The notes under the pieces were generated by a model. The model did not search any database. It worked only from the letters and a program-made list of their open reading frames with translations, and was not told the origin of the DNA. From Verrucomicrobiota bacterium (GTDB lineage Bacteria > Verrucomicrobiota > Verrucomicrobiia > Limisphaerales > UBA11358), in NCBI GenBank assembly GCA_028872915.1, contig JAGWNY010000010.1, forward strand, positions 16,346 to 80,345: a stretch of 64,000 bases of DNA. Direction: 5' to 3'. Positions 17,902 to 28,275 of this stretch are shown piece by piece. A program made the position numbers and the translations under genes. How positions within the stretch are numbered: position 1 is the stretch's first letter; the number at the start of each line of letters is the position of its first letter.

Positions 17902-18891
17902 ATGAATCTGAATCGTACCCGCGAAATGCCGCGGGCTTTTTATCGCATGGTTCGCAAATGGGGTTCGTTTGTCCGCTTTTCGCATACGATTTTCGCGCTG
18001 CCATTTGCCCTGGCCGCAATGATGGTCGCGGCGGGGGAAAATCGCGGTTGGCCGGGATGGAAAACGTTCCTGCTCATTCTCCTGGCGATGATATGCGCGC
18101 GGACCTGCGCCATGTCCTTCAACCGCATCGTGGACCGGAAATTCGACGCCCTGAATCCGCGAACCAGGGACCGGCATCTCCCTGCCGGACATATCACCCC
18201 CGGCAGCGCGATTGGCTTGTGCGTGGCATCGTCCGCCGGGCTGGTTGTCGCGGCGTATTTTCTAAATCCGGTTTGTCTTTTCTTGTCGCCGGTTGCCCTG
18301 GGCGTGATTTGTTTTTATTCGCTGACGAAGCGGTTTACAGATTTTACGCACGTTTTCCTCGGCATCGCGCTGGCGCTGGCGCCCATTGGATCATGGCTGG
18401 CCGTGAAAGGGTCGTTGGGATTTCCACCCATAAGGGGCATGTTTGCTTCCACGGCCGCGCTGGAAGCATGGCTGGCCGCCGCGCGCACGGCCCTCGAGCC
18501 AATTGTGCTGGCGCTGGCCGTGGTGTTTTGGCTCACGGGATTCGATATTATTTATGCACTGCAAGACCATGAATTTGACAAGGCGCATGGATTGCGGTCC
18601 CTGGTGGTCGCGTGGGGACCAAAAAATGCCTTGGACGCGGCATTTCTTGCCCACGTGTTCACCTGCGGGTTTTTGTACCTGTTTGGGGTCTTTTGCGGGT
18701 TCCGAATCGTCTATTTGGCGGGTTTGCTGATTATTGCCGGCTGTTTGCTGCTTGAACATTGGATTGCCCGGCGGCGAAGCCTCGCCTGGATCAACCTTGC
18801 CTTTTTTCGCCTCAACGCGGTCATCAGCGCCGTGTTTCTGGCGGTGACGGCGGCGGAAGTAATTTTTGCCGGCGGCTTCAAATTCCGCTGA
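17902..18891 (+). CDS. UbiA-family prenyltransferase
   Basis: MSFNRIVDRKFDALNPRTRDRHLPAG (NxxxDxxxD) and second Asp-rich motif DIIYALQDHEFDK. Confidence 0.9.
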   Translation: MNLNRTREMPRAFYRMVRKWGSFVRFSHTIFALPFALAAMMVAAGENRGWPGWKTFLLILLAMICARTCAMSFNRIVDRKFDALNPRTRDRHLPAGHITPGSAIGLCVASSAGLVVAAYFLNPVCLFLSPVALGVICFYSLTKRFTDFTHVFLGIALALAPIGSWLAVKGSLGFPPIRGMFASTAALEAWLAAARTALEPIVLALAVVFWLTGFDIIYALQDHEFDKAHGLRSLVVAWGPKNALDAAFLAHVFTCGFLYLFGVFCGFRIVYLAGLLIIAGCLLLEHWIARRRSLAWINLAFFRLNAVISAVFLAVTAAEVIFAGGFKFR

Positions 18892-19035
18892 TCGGAGTCC
18901 GGATTTTAGCCGGGCCCATGCAGTCGGGAGGGAAGTGGTTGCGCGGCAGATTTTTGGGCAAGGCGGGGAGTGAACCGCTTGCCCCGTGGGATGCGCCTTT
19001 GCTCTCCCTCGCGGGACAAACCCCGAACCGTTATC

Positions 19036-19178
19036 CCATGGGGCGAGCATACTCTTCGTGGGTTTGTAAGCGGCGAACGACCAAGTCCTTGCCTGCCCCG
19101 CCGTAATTCGCCTTGGCGAATGAAGGCGGGCGCGAAAAGATCAAGCAAACACGACCGAGCCAATTGCATTGTTCCGGC
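19036..19178 (-). repeat. Dispersed repeat copy B (single 39-bp unit)
   Basis: Reverse complement aligns to 3103-3357 with one instead of four 39-bp units. Confidence 0.85.
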
Positions 19179-19185
19179 TGATCCA

Positions 19186-19239
19186 GGGAGCATGCCCAAA
19201 GAGGCCTGTAACCGGGCTAAAACGAAGCAAAACCCAAAG
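19186..19239 (+). repeat. Core of second dispersed repeat family, copy 1
   Basis: GGGAGCATGCCCAAAGAGGCCTGTAACCGGGCTAAAACGAAGCAAAACCCAAAG, near-identical to 23276-23330. Confidence 0.85.
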
Positions 19240-19309
19240 GAAATCTCCGGGAATCTCCGCCAATCCGCGGGCTTTAAGTTGAATGGAGTTTTGACGAAGT
19301 TGTCTAATT

Positions 19310-20350
19310 ATGGTAAAAATAGACGATCAGATGAGCCTTTTTTGCCGTCATTGTTTTTTACAGGTCTTCGCCATTTTTTACGGGGCGGTGTGTTCTGTTG
19401 CCGCCCCGGGAGCGGCCATGCAAGCGGGCAAACCGATAATTTTCTCGGCGCCGGATGGGACGGCGCCAACCGCTCCGGCGGTCCCCTCACTGGGGCCGAA
19501 ATCTTCCGCGCTTTTGGATTTGATCGAAGAGAGCCAGCCGCAGGAAGGGCTGGCGCCGCCATTGCCGGCGCCAACGCTCGCGGCCACCATGGGACCATCA
19601 CCGGCTGACGCTCGGAAGGCGCAACGGCAGCGGGATGAAGAGGCCAATTGGACGATGCTCACACCCGCGGAGATCCTCCACGTGCCCACGCCGGAAAAAA
19701 TTCTTGGCATTGATCAAGAGGACACGGGCGGGCCGTTGACGGTGGAAGAACGTTATTATTTGCGGATGCAGCGGCAACAGGAGGGTGGCACGAACAGTTT
19801 GACCGGGCCGGGGAGCGGTTTTTTGAGTAGCGGCCGGGACAATGGTCTCTTGACCGGAAACGCAAACATGACGCCGAACCAGTATGGCGCCCCAGGCGGC
19901 CAGCCTGGTTCGGCCGCGGCTGACAATGGAATGCAGCCATTGTTCAATCGAGGATGGTTCGCGCCACCTGATGCGGCGCAGCAGGGTAACGGGCAACAGA
20001 GCGTCTCATTCATGCGGACGCCAATGTTTGGCCCGGCAGCACGGCGGGCGCAGCCGACGGCACAGCAATTGGCGGATCAGGCGCAGTTTGCCAAGTTGCT
20101 CGCTTTTCACCCGGCACCCGCGGCCGCGCCGGTGCCGGCCAATGGCGCGGATGGAGCATTGGTCCAACCGGCGGGAGCGCCCTTCCAACTGCAGCCGATC
20201 AGCAACGGCTTGATGCCGCTGACAGCCCCAACGACGTTGACCGGTTTGGCGGGAATGCGTCCGGTGGCAGTGAAGGCGCCGCCGCCGGAATGGAAGCGGC
20301 AGCCCGCTCCGTGGTTGAGACGCGCCCCCCAGCCGGCGGCGCCGTATTGA
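19310..20350 (+). CDS. Hypothetical Pro/Ala-rich secreted protein
   Basis: Long ORF with hydrophobic N-terminus (FAIFYGAVCSVAAPG) and low-complexity Pro/Ala/Gln C-terminus. Confidence 0.55.
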   Translation: MVKIDDQMSLFCRHCFLQVFAIFYGAVCSVAAPGAAMQAGKPIIFSAPDGTAPTAPAVPSLGPKSSALLDLIEESQPQEGLAPPLPAPTLAATMGPSPADARKAQRQRDEEANWTMLTPAEILHVPTPEKILGIDQEDTGGPLTVEERYYLRMQRQQEGGTNSLTGPGSGFLSSGRDNGLLTGNANMTPNQYGAPGGQPGSAAADNGMQPLFNRGWFAPPDAAQQGNGQQSVSFMRTPMFGPAARRAQPTAQQLADQAQFAKLLAFHPAPAAAPVPANGADGALVQPAGAPFQLQPISNGLMPLTAPTTLTGLAGMRPVAVKAPPPEWKRQPAPWLRRAPQPAAPY

Positions 20351-20468
20351 AAAAACGAAACCGGCCCGGGGAACCTGTCCAAACCTGATCTGAGGGCCGT
20401 CCTCTGCAATCGGCAAATAATCATGGTTTTTAAATTCACCCGGCGGCCTGACAAATCATGATTAGGGA

Positions 20469-22208
20469 TTAGTGGACGGAGGTAACCACGAGAACTTGTT
20501 CGAGGGTGGAAAGGCCTTCGCGGGCGCGTTCCATGCCCACCATGCGGAGGGTTTTCATCCCTTCGTCAACCGCGATTTTGCCCATTTCGCGGCTGCTGCA
20601 GCGCGCGATGACGAGTTTGCGGATGGCGTCGCTCATCGTCATGGCTTCGATGATGGCCAGGCGCCCCGAATACCCGGAGTTTTTGCAGCGTTCGCAGCCG
20701 CGTCCGCGATAGAGAGTGGTGCCATGGAAAGAGGCAGGGTCCACGCCGAGGTCGTTGAACATTTTTTCGGGATAGGTCACAGGTTCCCTGCAATGAGAAC
20801 AAATGCGGCGCATGAGGCGCTGGGCGCAGGAAAGGATGACGGACGACGAAATCAGAAACGGCGCAATGCCCATGTCGTCAAGGCGGGCAATGGCGCCAGG
20901 AGCGTCATTGCAGTGCATCGTCGAAAGGACCTGATGGCCGGTAAGGGCCGCTTCGATGGCGATCTCGGCCGTTTCCGTGTCGCGAATTTCACCGATCATG
21001 ATGATGTCGGGGTCCTGCCGCAGGATGGAGCGGAGGGCGTTGGCGAAGGAAAGGCCGATTTCCTTCTTCGTCGGCACCTGATTGATGCCTGGGATTTGAA
21101 ATTCGACGGGGTCTTCGACGGTAATGATGTTCCACTGAGGATTGTTCAGCTCGTTGAGGGCTGAATAGAGCGTGGTGGTCTTGCCCGAACCTGTCGGGCC
21201 GGTAACCAGGATCAGGCCGTGGGGCGCGTCAATGGCCGCCTTGAATTGCTTGAACGTGTTCGGATCCAGGCCCAGCTTATCCAGGCTGGCCGAGAGATTT
21301 GATTTGTCAAGAACACGCAGAACGATTTTCTCCCCGTGGACGGTCGGAAGCACGGACACCCGCAAATCGTAGTCGCGGCCGGAAACGCGGACGCGCATGC
21401 GGCCGTCCTGCGGCAGGCGCCGCTCGGCAATGTCGAGGGCGCTCATGATCTTGAACCGGGAGGACAGGGCCAGTTGCATCTGCTTGGGTGGCGGCGTCAC
21501 GTCCACCAGCGCGCCGTCTATGCGGTAGCGCAGGCGCATGACTTTTTCAAAGGGTTCGAGGTGGATGTCGCTGGCGCGGTCCTTGATGGCGCGGACGATG
21601 ATCATGTTGGCCAGCTTGATCACCGGCGCTTCTTCGCCGGAGGCCGCCAGTTGGTCAATGCTGATTTCCTCGGTGTTTTCCTTGATGGCTTCGATGTCGG
21701 CATCCGCGGCCTCCTCCTGGGTTTGCCGTTGGGCATCATGAATGATCTCCTCCATCGAACCGCTCTTCGCTGAATCGAAGGCCGTGAGTTTGTCGGTGAT
21801 GGATTTTTCGGACGCAATCAGCGGGGCGATTTCCAGTTTGGTGATGCGCTTGACGTCGTCGAGGGCCAGCACGTTGAGCGGGTCGGCCATGGCCAGGAAA
21901 AGTTTGTTGTCCAGCCGCGAAACCGGGACAACCTTGTGGTTGCGCGCCACGTCACGGGGAAGCAACTCGGCCACCTCTTCAGGAACGGCCACCCGGGCCA
22001 GGTTCACCGGTGGAACGTTGAGAACCCGGCCCATGCAGACGGCAAGGTCTTGTTCGCTCACGTAGGATTTTTCAACGACAAGCTTCACCAGCCGCGCGCC
22101 CTCCTTTTTTTGCTGTTCAAGCAATTCGGCCACCTGCGCCGCGCTCAGAAGATTGTCCTCCACGAGGGCGTCGGCGATGCGTTCGCCAAATGATTTGATT
22201 TTGGACAT
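20469..22208 (-). CDS. GspE/PilB-family secretion/type IV pilus ATPase
   Basis: GLILVTGPTGSGKTTTLYSAL Walker A; ILRQDPDIIMIGEIRDTETAEIAIEAALTGHQVLSTMHCNDA; CSHCREP..CERCKNSGYSGR Zn motif. Confidence 0.95.
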   Translation of the reverse strand: MSKIKSFGERIADALVEDNLLSAAQVAELLEQQKKEGARLVKLVVEKSYVSEQDLAVCMGRVLNVPPVNLARVAVPEEVAELLPRDVARNHKVVPVSRLDNKLFLAMADPLNVLALDDVKRITKLEIAPLIASEKSITDKLTAFDSAKSGSMEEIIHDAQRQTQEEAADADIEAIKENTEEISIDQLAASGEEAPVIKLANMIIVRAIKDRASDIHLEPFEKVMRLRYRIDGALVDVTPPPKQMQLALSSRFKIMSALDIAERRLPQDGRMRVRVSGRDYDLRVSVLPTVHGEKIVLRVLDKSNLSASLDKLGLDPNTFKQFKAAIDAPHGLILVTGPTGSGKTTTLYSALNELNNPQWNIITVEDPVEFQIPGINQVPTKKEIGLSFANALRSILRQDPDIIMIGEIRDTETAEIAIEAALTGHQVLSTMHCNDAPGAIARLDDMGIAPFLISSSVILSCAQRLMRRICSHCREPVTYPEKMFNDLGVDPASFHGTTLYRGRGCERCKNSGYSGRLAIIEAMTMSDAIRKLVIARCSSREMGKIAVDEGMKTLRMVGMERAREGLSTLEQVLVVTSVH

Positions 22209-22214
22209 GGGGCT

Positions 22215-23060
22215 TCAGCGAAATGCCGCGCGCAGCACGGTGATGAGTTCCGTGGGTTGCGCCAGGTACCAGATCAGCCGGTGATTCGTGGACTCCGCCA
22301 GTTCGCGCGCAGCTTCCTGGTTGAATGGGTTGGCCGTGGCCACAAGAATGGACTTGCTCATCCGATCAAACGGCGCAACACACCACCGGCGACAGACGTC
22401 CGGAGGAAACTTGCGGAGCAGGTCCATGTCCGTATCGTAGCGTTCCAGCGGAAGATAGGCTGCCCGGCATCTGTCCACGAGCAGCTTGAGCGACCGGTCG
22501 AGGGTCAGGATGCGTTTGTCGTGCAGGGATTGGATGAACGGCTCGATCACATCGGGCGGCGGGGCCGAAAGATCAGGAGGGTGCCAGCAGAGATCGAAAT
22601 CCCCGGTGCTGATGGTCCGGGTGTCCACAAAGATTTTTCGCATCATGATACGGCCGTCGTCGAGTTCTCCATTGGTTTTGGCGGCGGCTTTTGGGGCATC
22701 GGTCTTGGGCGGCGCCTCGGCGGCGGGATGTTCGGGCGCCGGGTGCTGTTCGACAGCGTTGCCGGCCTGGGCCTCGATCTTTTTTAGGGCTTTTTGGACA
22801 TCGGCATCGCCCGGGCGGCGCTGGAGTACGGTTTCGTATTCAAGAATCGCGGACGACAACTGTCCCATTTCGGTATAGGCTTCGGCAATGTGCTTGGAGG
22901 TGCGGATCACGTCCTCCTCCCGTCCGAGCTTCGTGTAGGCTTCCTTGAGGATTTCGAGCGATTGACAGTCGTTGGGCTGCGATTGGATGATGATTTCAAA
23001 CATCTCAATCGTTTGCTGCAATTGGGCTTCTTCCGCTTGGTTTAATCCTGCTACAGCCAT
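22215..23060 (-). CDS. Tetratricopeptide protein with C-terminal secretion-ATPase-like (MshEN-type) domain
   Basis: N-terminal TPR-like repeats; C-terminal DVCRRWCVAPFDRMSKSILVATANPFNQEA resembles the GspE N-domain; adjacent to pilB/gspE. Confidence 0.65.
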   Translation of the reverse strand: MAVAGLNQAEEAQLQQTIEMFEIIIQSQPNDCQSLEILKEAYTKLGREEDVIRTSKHIAEAYTEMGQLSSAILEYETVLQRRPGDADVQKALKKIEAQAGNAVEQHPAPEHPAAEAPPKTDAPKAAAKTNGELDDGRIMMRKIFVDTRTISTGDFDLCWHPPDLSAPPPDVIEPFIQSLHDKRILTLDRSLKLLVDRCRAAYLPLERYDTDMDLLRKFPPDVCRRWCVAPFDRMSKSILVATANPFNQEAARELAESTNHRLIWYLAQPTELITVLRAAFR

Positions 23061-23228
23061 GGCAAAACTTCCTGTCAGACAGCAACTTCACTGCCATAAT
23101 CCAATGAAAAATTGCCGGATTATCAAATTATCGAATTCCTGCGGTGGAAAGGGCGCGCCCGGATCAAGCGGGCGGGGTTAAATTGGAATCGGCGAATTTC
23201 AACCCATAGAGCAGTTGAAGAAATAATA

Positions 23229-23365
23229 TAGCCGTGCGGCAGCGAGGAATTTTGGGTTTTGGCGAGGCTGAACGAGGGAGCATGCCCAAAGCGGCCTGTA
23301 ACCGAGCGAAAACGAAGCCAAAACCCAAAAGAACCGCTGCTCCCTTCTTCCCAACCGCACGGCTA
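23229..23365. repeat. Nested inverted-repeat (MITE-like/structured) element
   Basis: Outer TAGCCGTGCGG (23229-23239) / CCGCACGGCTA (23355-23365); inner TTTTGGGTTTTGGC (23250-23263) / GCCAAAACCCAAAA (23317-23330); core shared with 19186-19239. Confidence 0.85.
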
Positions 23366-23384
23366 CAGTATTTCTGAGACCGCT

Positions 23385-24800
23385 TTAATAGCCCAAGGCG
23401 GGATTATTCGGATCGGAAGGCGGCGTATGGATGTTATATACCCCAAGGAACCGGATGACAGGCTCCGCGGCTGCATCGCTCACCCGCAACTGGATGGCGC
23501 TGACTTTGGTCCGGGTGAACTGCTGGATGCGCTTGTGGCCCACCGATTGACCCTCGCACAATTTTGTCCACACACCGCCGGCCAGGCCGTCCACTTGGTA
23601 GCTGCGGATGCGTTGTCCCTGGCGGATGTCTTCCTGAATGACAACAAAATTGACCGCCTGCGGACGTGGCAACCGCAGTTCCAGGACGTCGCCCACGCCG
23701 TTCGTTTGGGCAATGCCCCGGCCGAACCAGCGGCGGATAGTGGCGCCAAACTCTTCCAGCCGCCGGGCATCGGGCGCAGGGATCAAGCCGTCGGGACCAA
23801 TGTTGGCGTTGACGATGAAATTGGCGCCGCGGCCCACCGTCTCCAGATACATGGTCATCAGGGAACTGAGACTCAAAATTTTATTGGCGTCGTTTGCCTT
23901 CCAGATCCAGACGTGATAGCGAAGGGGCGCGTTGCCTTCGACAGGGATCCAGAATTTGCCGGCGGGGTCGCCGGTGCCGCGGTCCGTCTGGTCGTTGCTG
24001 GTATTGATGGTGTTCCAGAGCGGGTAGGGGGCGTAGCCTTTTTCATTGCCGGACCACCGGGCCAGCCCGGCGGCCAGCCCGCCGGCGGGGCCGTTGAAAA
24101 CGACGGCGTGAGGTTCGTATTGTTCAAGAATGGGGGCAAGCTGGTCGCCGAACGGATTGACGCCGCCATCCAGCCAGATGTAAAAAAGCGGACCGGTCCG
24201 CCGGAAAAGGTCCCGGTACATGGAAAGGTCCATGTCAATGAAATTTTTGACCGCCTGGGGGTCGCCGGAAATGCGCCCATGCCGGTAGGCGACTTTCGGA
24301 TGGTGCAGGTTCCACCAACTGTGGCCGCCGGCGCTGCAATAAATGCCCGGCTCAATGCCATATTTTTTGCAGGAGGCCATGAAGTCGCGCACCACGTCGC
24401 CATGACCGTTTTCCCAGGGTGATTGTTTGACGCCGTAGGGGTAGAGATCGCTCTGCCACATTAAAAAGCCCGAGCCGTGCTTGGCGGTCAGAACGGCGTA
24501 TTTGGCGCCCAGCGCCTTGGCGACAGCCAGCCATTGGTCGGTGTTGAGTTTCCTGGGATTGAACCTTGCCGCCGGGATCGCGCCCAGGGGCGTGCCAGGC
24601 CATTTATTGCTGGCGTGGGTGAAGGCCGGGTCAAAAACTTCAATGTCGAAATGGATGAACATGCCCAGTTCGGCGTCCTGCCAGGCAGCTTGTTCGGGCG
24701 TTGGTTTGGGCAGGCATGCCACCGTGTTTGTGAGGCCGGCGGCCCATCCGGAGAACGGCGTCAGAATGAGCAGGGCCGGGAAAAGTGCGGGGATTTTCAT
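23385..24800 (-). CDS. Alpha-L-fucosidase, GH29 family
   Basis: ELGMFIHFDIEVFDPAFTHASNKWPG; YAVLTAKHGSGFLMWQSDLYPYGVKQSPW; FYIWLDGGV; signal peptide. Confidence 0.85.
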   Translation of the reverse strand: MKIPALFPALLILTPFSGWAAGLTNTVACLPKPTPEQAAWQDAELGMFIHFDIEVFDPAFTHASNKWPGTPLGAIPAARFNPRKLNTDQWLAVAKALGAKYAVLTAKHGSGFLMWQSDLYPYGVKQSPWENGHGDVVRDFMASCKKYGIEPGIYCSAGGHSWWNLHHPKVAYRHGRISGDPQAVKNFIDMDLSMYRDLFRRTGPLFYIWLDGGVNPFGDQLAPILEQYEPHAVVFNGPAGGLAAGLARWSGNEKGYAPYPLWNTINTSNDQTDRGTGDPAGKFWIPVEGNAPLRYHVWIWKANDANKILSLSSLMTMYLETVGRGANFIVNANIGPDGLIPAPDARRLEEFGATIRRWFGRGIAQTNGVGDVLELRLPRPQAVNFVVIQEDIRQGQRIRSYQVDGLAGGVWTKLCEGQSVGHKRIQQFTRTKVSAIQLRVSDAAAEPVIRFLGVYNIHTPPSDPNNPALGY

Positions 24801-24988
24801 TCAGGAATTCAGTTGGATTGAATGTAACGAAGCGAAAGAAAAGTGGAAAGCAGTATTGGAATCAGAATTGGCGCCGGCAAATTCCAGCCGTCGAAGGGCC
24901 GGGGCGCGGTTTTTTTTTAAATTCCGTAACTTGTGGAACGCGGCAACAGTCTGAAGTGTCGGTAATATCGTTGGTTTTTTTCTCATTT

Positions 24989-26239
24989 ATGGCGGTAAAA
25001 AGAAGCGGATGGAAATGGCCGGCCATCATGGTGGCCGGTCTTGCAGTTGTTGGCGGCGTGGTCTGGCATCTCGAACACGGCGCTCCGGCGGCGCGTTTTC
25101 AAACGGCGACGGTTGCCCGCGGCGATGTCACGCAGGCCGTGATTGCGACCGGGACGTTGAATCCGGTGCTCAACGTGGCGGTGGGCTGCCAGGTGTCGGG
25201 ACGGATCAGGGCGCTGTATGCGGATTTCAATTCCATGGTGCATTCGAATGAATTGGTCGCCGAGCTGGACCCGCAAAAATATCAGGCGTCCGTGGATGAG
25301 GCGCAGGCGAACGTGGCGAACGCCAGGGCGAACCTCGAACTTCAACAGGTTCAAGTGCGGCGGGACGCCCAATTGTTCACGAACCGTTTGATAGCCCAGG
25401 CCGATTTCGACACCGCCAGGGCGACGCTGGACGAGGCGCAAGCATCCGTGGAAATCCAGGAGGCCGCGTTGAGCAACGCGCTCGCGGATTTGAGTTATTG
25501 CAAAATCTATTCTCCGATTGACGGCATCGTAATCTCGCGTTCGGTGAACGTCGGCCAAACGGTGGCCGCCAGCCTGAGCGCGCCGACCCTCTTTGAAATC
25601 GCGAATGATTTGACCCGCATGCAGATTGACTCCGCGGTTTCGGAGGCGGACATTGGAAGCGTGAAGGTGGGCCAGCCCGTGACATTCCAGGTGGATGCGT
25701 ATCCGAACCTGACTTTCAGGGGCGCGGTCGTCCAGGTGCGAAATTCGCCCACGAACGTCAACAACGTCGTCACCTATGATTGCGTCATTGGCGTGACCAA
25801 TTCGGATTTGAAGCTGAAGCCGGGAATGACCGCCACGGTTTCCATCATCTCCGCCGAACGCCGCAACGCCCTGCTGATTCCAAATTCGGCATTGCGTTTT
25901 CAACCGCCGGACGGAACAGTGGCCATGACAGGAGGAAAAAGCGCTTCGTCCGCCGCAAACGCGCCCGCGGGACCGGGACAGGCGGCCAAGCCGCGCGGCA
26001 GCCGGCTTGAGCGCAAAAAGACCCTCCGGCCAATGCGCACAGTGTATGTATTGGTCGGAAATACGGCGAACGACGGGCGATTGCAGCCGGTTCAAATTGA
26101 GACCGGCATTGCCGGTGACATCAATGTGGAGGTCGTCAAGGGGTTGCGCGAGGGACAACGGGTGGTCACGGGGGTGCTCCTGTCGCAGGGCATCCAGGCG
26201 CCGGCATTTGGACGGCGCGGCGGCTTTTTCATGCGATGA
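24989..26239 (+). CDS. RND/MacA-type periplasmic adaptor protein
   Basis: VTQAVIATGTLNPVLNVAVGCQVSGRIRALYADFNSMV; SPIDGIVISRSVNVGQTVAAS; start trimmed to MAVKRSGW. Confidence 0.9.
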   Translation: MAVKRSGWKWPAIMVAGLAVVGGVVWHLEHGAPAARFQTATVARGDVTQAVIATGTLNPVLNVAVGCQVSGRIRALYADFNSMVHSNELVAELDPQKYQASVDEAQANVANARANLELQQVQVRRDAQLFTNRLIAQADFDTARATLDEAQASVEIQEAALSNALADLSYCKIYSPIDGIVISRSVNVGQTVAASLSAPTLFEIANDLTRMQIDSAVSEADIGSVKVGQPVTFQVDAYPNLTFRGAVVQVRNSPTNVNNVVTYDCVIGVTNSDLKLKPGMTATVSIISAERRNALLIPNSALRFQPPDGTVAMTGGKSASSAANAPAGPGQAAKPRGSRLERKKTLRPMRTVYVLVGNTANDGRLQPVQIETGIAGDINVEVVKGLREGQRVVTGVLLSQGIQAPAFGRRGGFFMR

Positions 26240-26294
26240 ACGGCGGACGGCATAATGAAAGGAGAGACCCGGCGGCTGAGGGCGGCACAGTGTC

Positions 26295-27050
26295 ATGAAT
26301 GCGGTCATCCAACTTGAAAACGTCCATAAGACGTATCACACCGGTGACGTGGACGTGCAGGCCGTGCGGGGTGTCTCGCTGGCGGTGCGTAAAGGCGAAT
26401 TTGTGGCCATCATGGGGGCGAGCGGTTCGGGCAAATCCACGCTCATGAACATTATCGGGTGCCTCGACCGGGCCACGCAAGGGCGCTATTTGCTGGACGG
26501 AGTGGACGTCTCCCAACTGGACCGGGACGATTTGGCCGACATCCGGAATCAAAAGATCGGGTTCGTGTTTCAAGGCTTTAACCTGTTGTCCCGAACTTCG
26601 GCGCTGGAAAACGTGGAGCTGCCCATGCTTTACACCCGGCGGCATTCGCCAGGGACCGAACGGCATGAGCGCGCGCGTCGGGCGCTCGAATTGGTCGGGC
26701 TGGCCGGGCGTGCGGACCATCATCCCAACCAGCTTTCGGGAGGACAGCAACAGCGGGTCGCGATTGCCCGGGCGCTGATCAATGATCCCGCCCTGCTGCT
26801 GGCCGACGAGCCAACCGGAAATCTCGACAGCCAAACGGGCGTCGAGATCATGGGAGTTTTCCAGAAATTGAACGCCGGGGGGATTACAATTGTGATGGTT
26901 ACTCACGAACTGGACATCGCCCGATATACGCGCCGCATGATCATTTTGCGGGACGGGAAGGTGGTGGCGGATGAAGGAGTGGACCGTCTGAATGCCGATG
27001 AGGAATTGCTGCGCCTGCGGCAGGCGCATGAGGCGGCGCAACTGGCGTGA
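26295..27050 (+). CDS. ABC transporter ATP-binding protein (MacB-type)
   Basis: [18 protein letters not shown] Walker [16 protein letters not shown] signature; [12 protein letters not shown]. Confidence 0.95.
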   Translation: MNAVIQLENVHKTYHTGDVDVQAVRGVSLAVRKGEFVAIMGASGSGKSTLMNIIGCLDRATQGRYLLDGVDVSQLDRDDLADIRNQKIGFVFQGFNLLSRTSALENVELPMLYTRRHSPGTERHERARRALELVGLAGRADHHPNQLSGGQQQRVAIARALINDPALLLADEPTGNLDSQTGVEIMGVFQKLNAGGITIVMVTHELDIARYTRRMIILRDGKVVADEGVDRLNADEELLRLRQAHEAAQLA

Positions 27051-27057
27051 ACGATTT

Positions 27058-28275
27058 ATGAGAGTATTGGCTGCGTTTCGGATGGCCGTGCGCGCGTTGA
27101 AGCGCAACAAGATGCGGACGATGTTGACGATGCTCGGCATGATCATCGGCGTCGGAGCCGTGATCGCGATGGTGAGCATCGGCAACGGCGCAAAAGTGCA
27201 GGTGGAAGAGCGGATCGCAAGCCTCGGTCAGAACATGTTGCTGGTCTTTCCCGGATCCTTCAGCGCAAACGGCGTGCGCAGCGGCTGGATGGGCCGGCGT
27301 TCGCTCACGGTGGAGGATGCCAATGCCGTCGCCCGCGAGTTGCCGGGAGTCGCGGCAGTCAGTCCCGAAAACAACACTCATTTGCAGGTGATTGCGGGCG
27401 ACCAAAACTGGTGGACACGCATCGCGGGTGAAGGGTCGGCCTACCTGCAAATCCGCCAGTGGCCGCTCGCGCAAGGTTCCATGTTTGACCCGCGGCAGGT
27501 GCGGGCCGCCGCCAAGGTCTGCGTGGTCGGCCAGACCGTCGCCAAACAATTGTTTCCTTATGGAGGAGCGTTGGGAAAAATGATCCGGATTCGGAACATG
27601 CCCTGCCGCATCATCGGCATCCTCCAAGCGAAGGGGCTTTCACCAATGGGCGGCGATGAGGACGACATTATTGTCGTGCCCTACACCACCGAATTGCAGC
27701 AGTTGAATGACGAGTCGTGGCTGGACGCGATGCTCGTGCAGGCGGATTCCCGGGAGGACATTCCCATCGTGCAGCAGGAAATCACCGGCTTGCTCCGGCA
27801 ACGGCACCACATCCGGCCCGGCGGCAATGACGATTTCACCGTGCGAAGCCAGGAAGACATTGCCCAAACCGCCGACGCCATGACCAGCATCATGACCCGG
27901 CTGTTGGCCGGCATTGCCAGCGTCTCGCTGCTGGTGGGCGGTATCGGAATCATGAATATCATGCTGGTGAGCGTCACGGAAAGGACGCGGGAAATAGGCA
28001 TCCGCCTGGCCGTGGGAGCGCGCGGCAAGGACATCATGCTCCAATTCCTGATTGAAGCCATCACCTTAAGCGTCCTGGGCGGGGTGACCGGAATTTTGCT
28101 TGGAGTGGGAATTTCGCAATTGATTGCCGCCAAATGGAACGCCCCGGCGATGACCTCGGCGGCGTCCGTTTTGGGGGCGTTTTTGTTCAGCGCGGCCGTC
28201 GGAATCTTCTTTGGCTTTTATCCGGCGCGCAAGGCATCGCAATTGGACCCAATTGAAGCTTTGCGATTCGAATAA
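27058..28275 (+). CDS. ABC transporter permease (MacB/FtsX-type)
   Basis: LKRNKMRTMLTMLGMIIGVGAVIAMVSIGNG; MNIMLVSVTERTREIGIRLAVGARGKDIMLQF. Confidence 0.93.
   Translation: MRVLAAFRMAVRALKRNKMRTMLTMLGMIIGVGAVIAMVSIGNGAKVQVEERIASLGQNMLLVFPGSFSANGVRSGWMGRRSLTVEDANAVARELPGVAAVSPENNTHLQVIAGDQNWWTRIAGEGSAYLQIRQWPLAQGSMFDPRQVRAAAKVCVVGQTVAKQLFPYGGALGKMIRIRNMPCRIIGILQAKGLSPMGGDEDDIIVVPYTTELQQLNDESWLDAMLVQADSREDIPIVQQEITGLLRQRHHIRPGGNDDFTVRSQEDIAQTADAMTSIMTRLLAGIASVSLLVGGIGIMNIMLVSVTERTREIGIRLAVGARGKDIMLQFLIEAITLSVLGGVTGILLGVGISQLIAAKWNAPAMTSAASVLGAFLFSAAVGIFFGFYPARKASQLDPIEALRFE

Noticed and set aside
24983-26308. 441-aa - strand ORF
   Set aside because: Antisense shadow of the MacA-type adaptor gene, which has clear family motifs.
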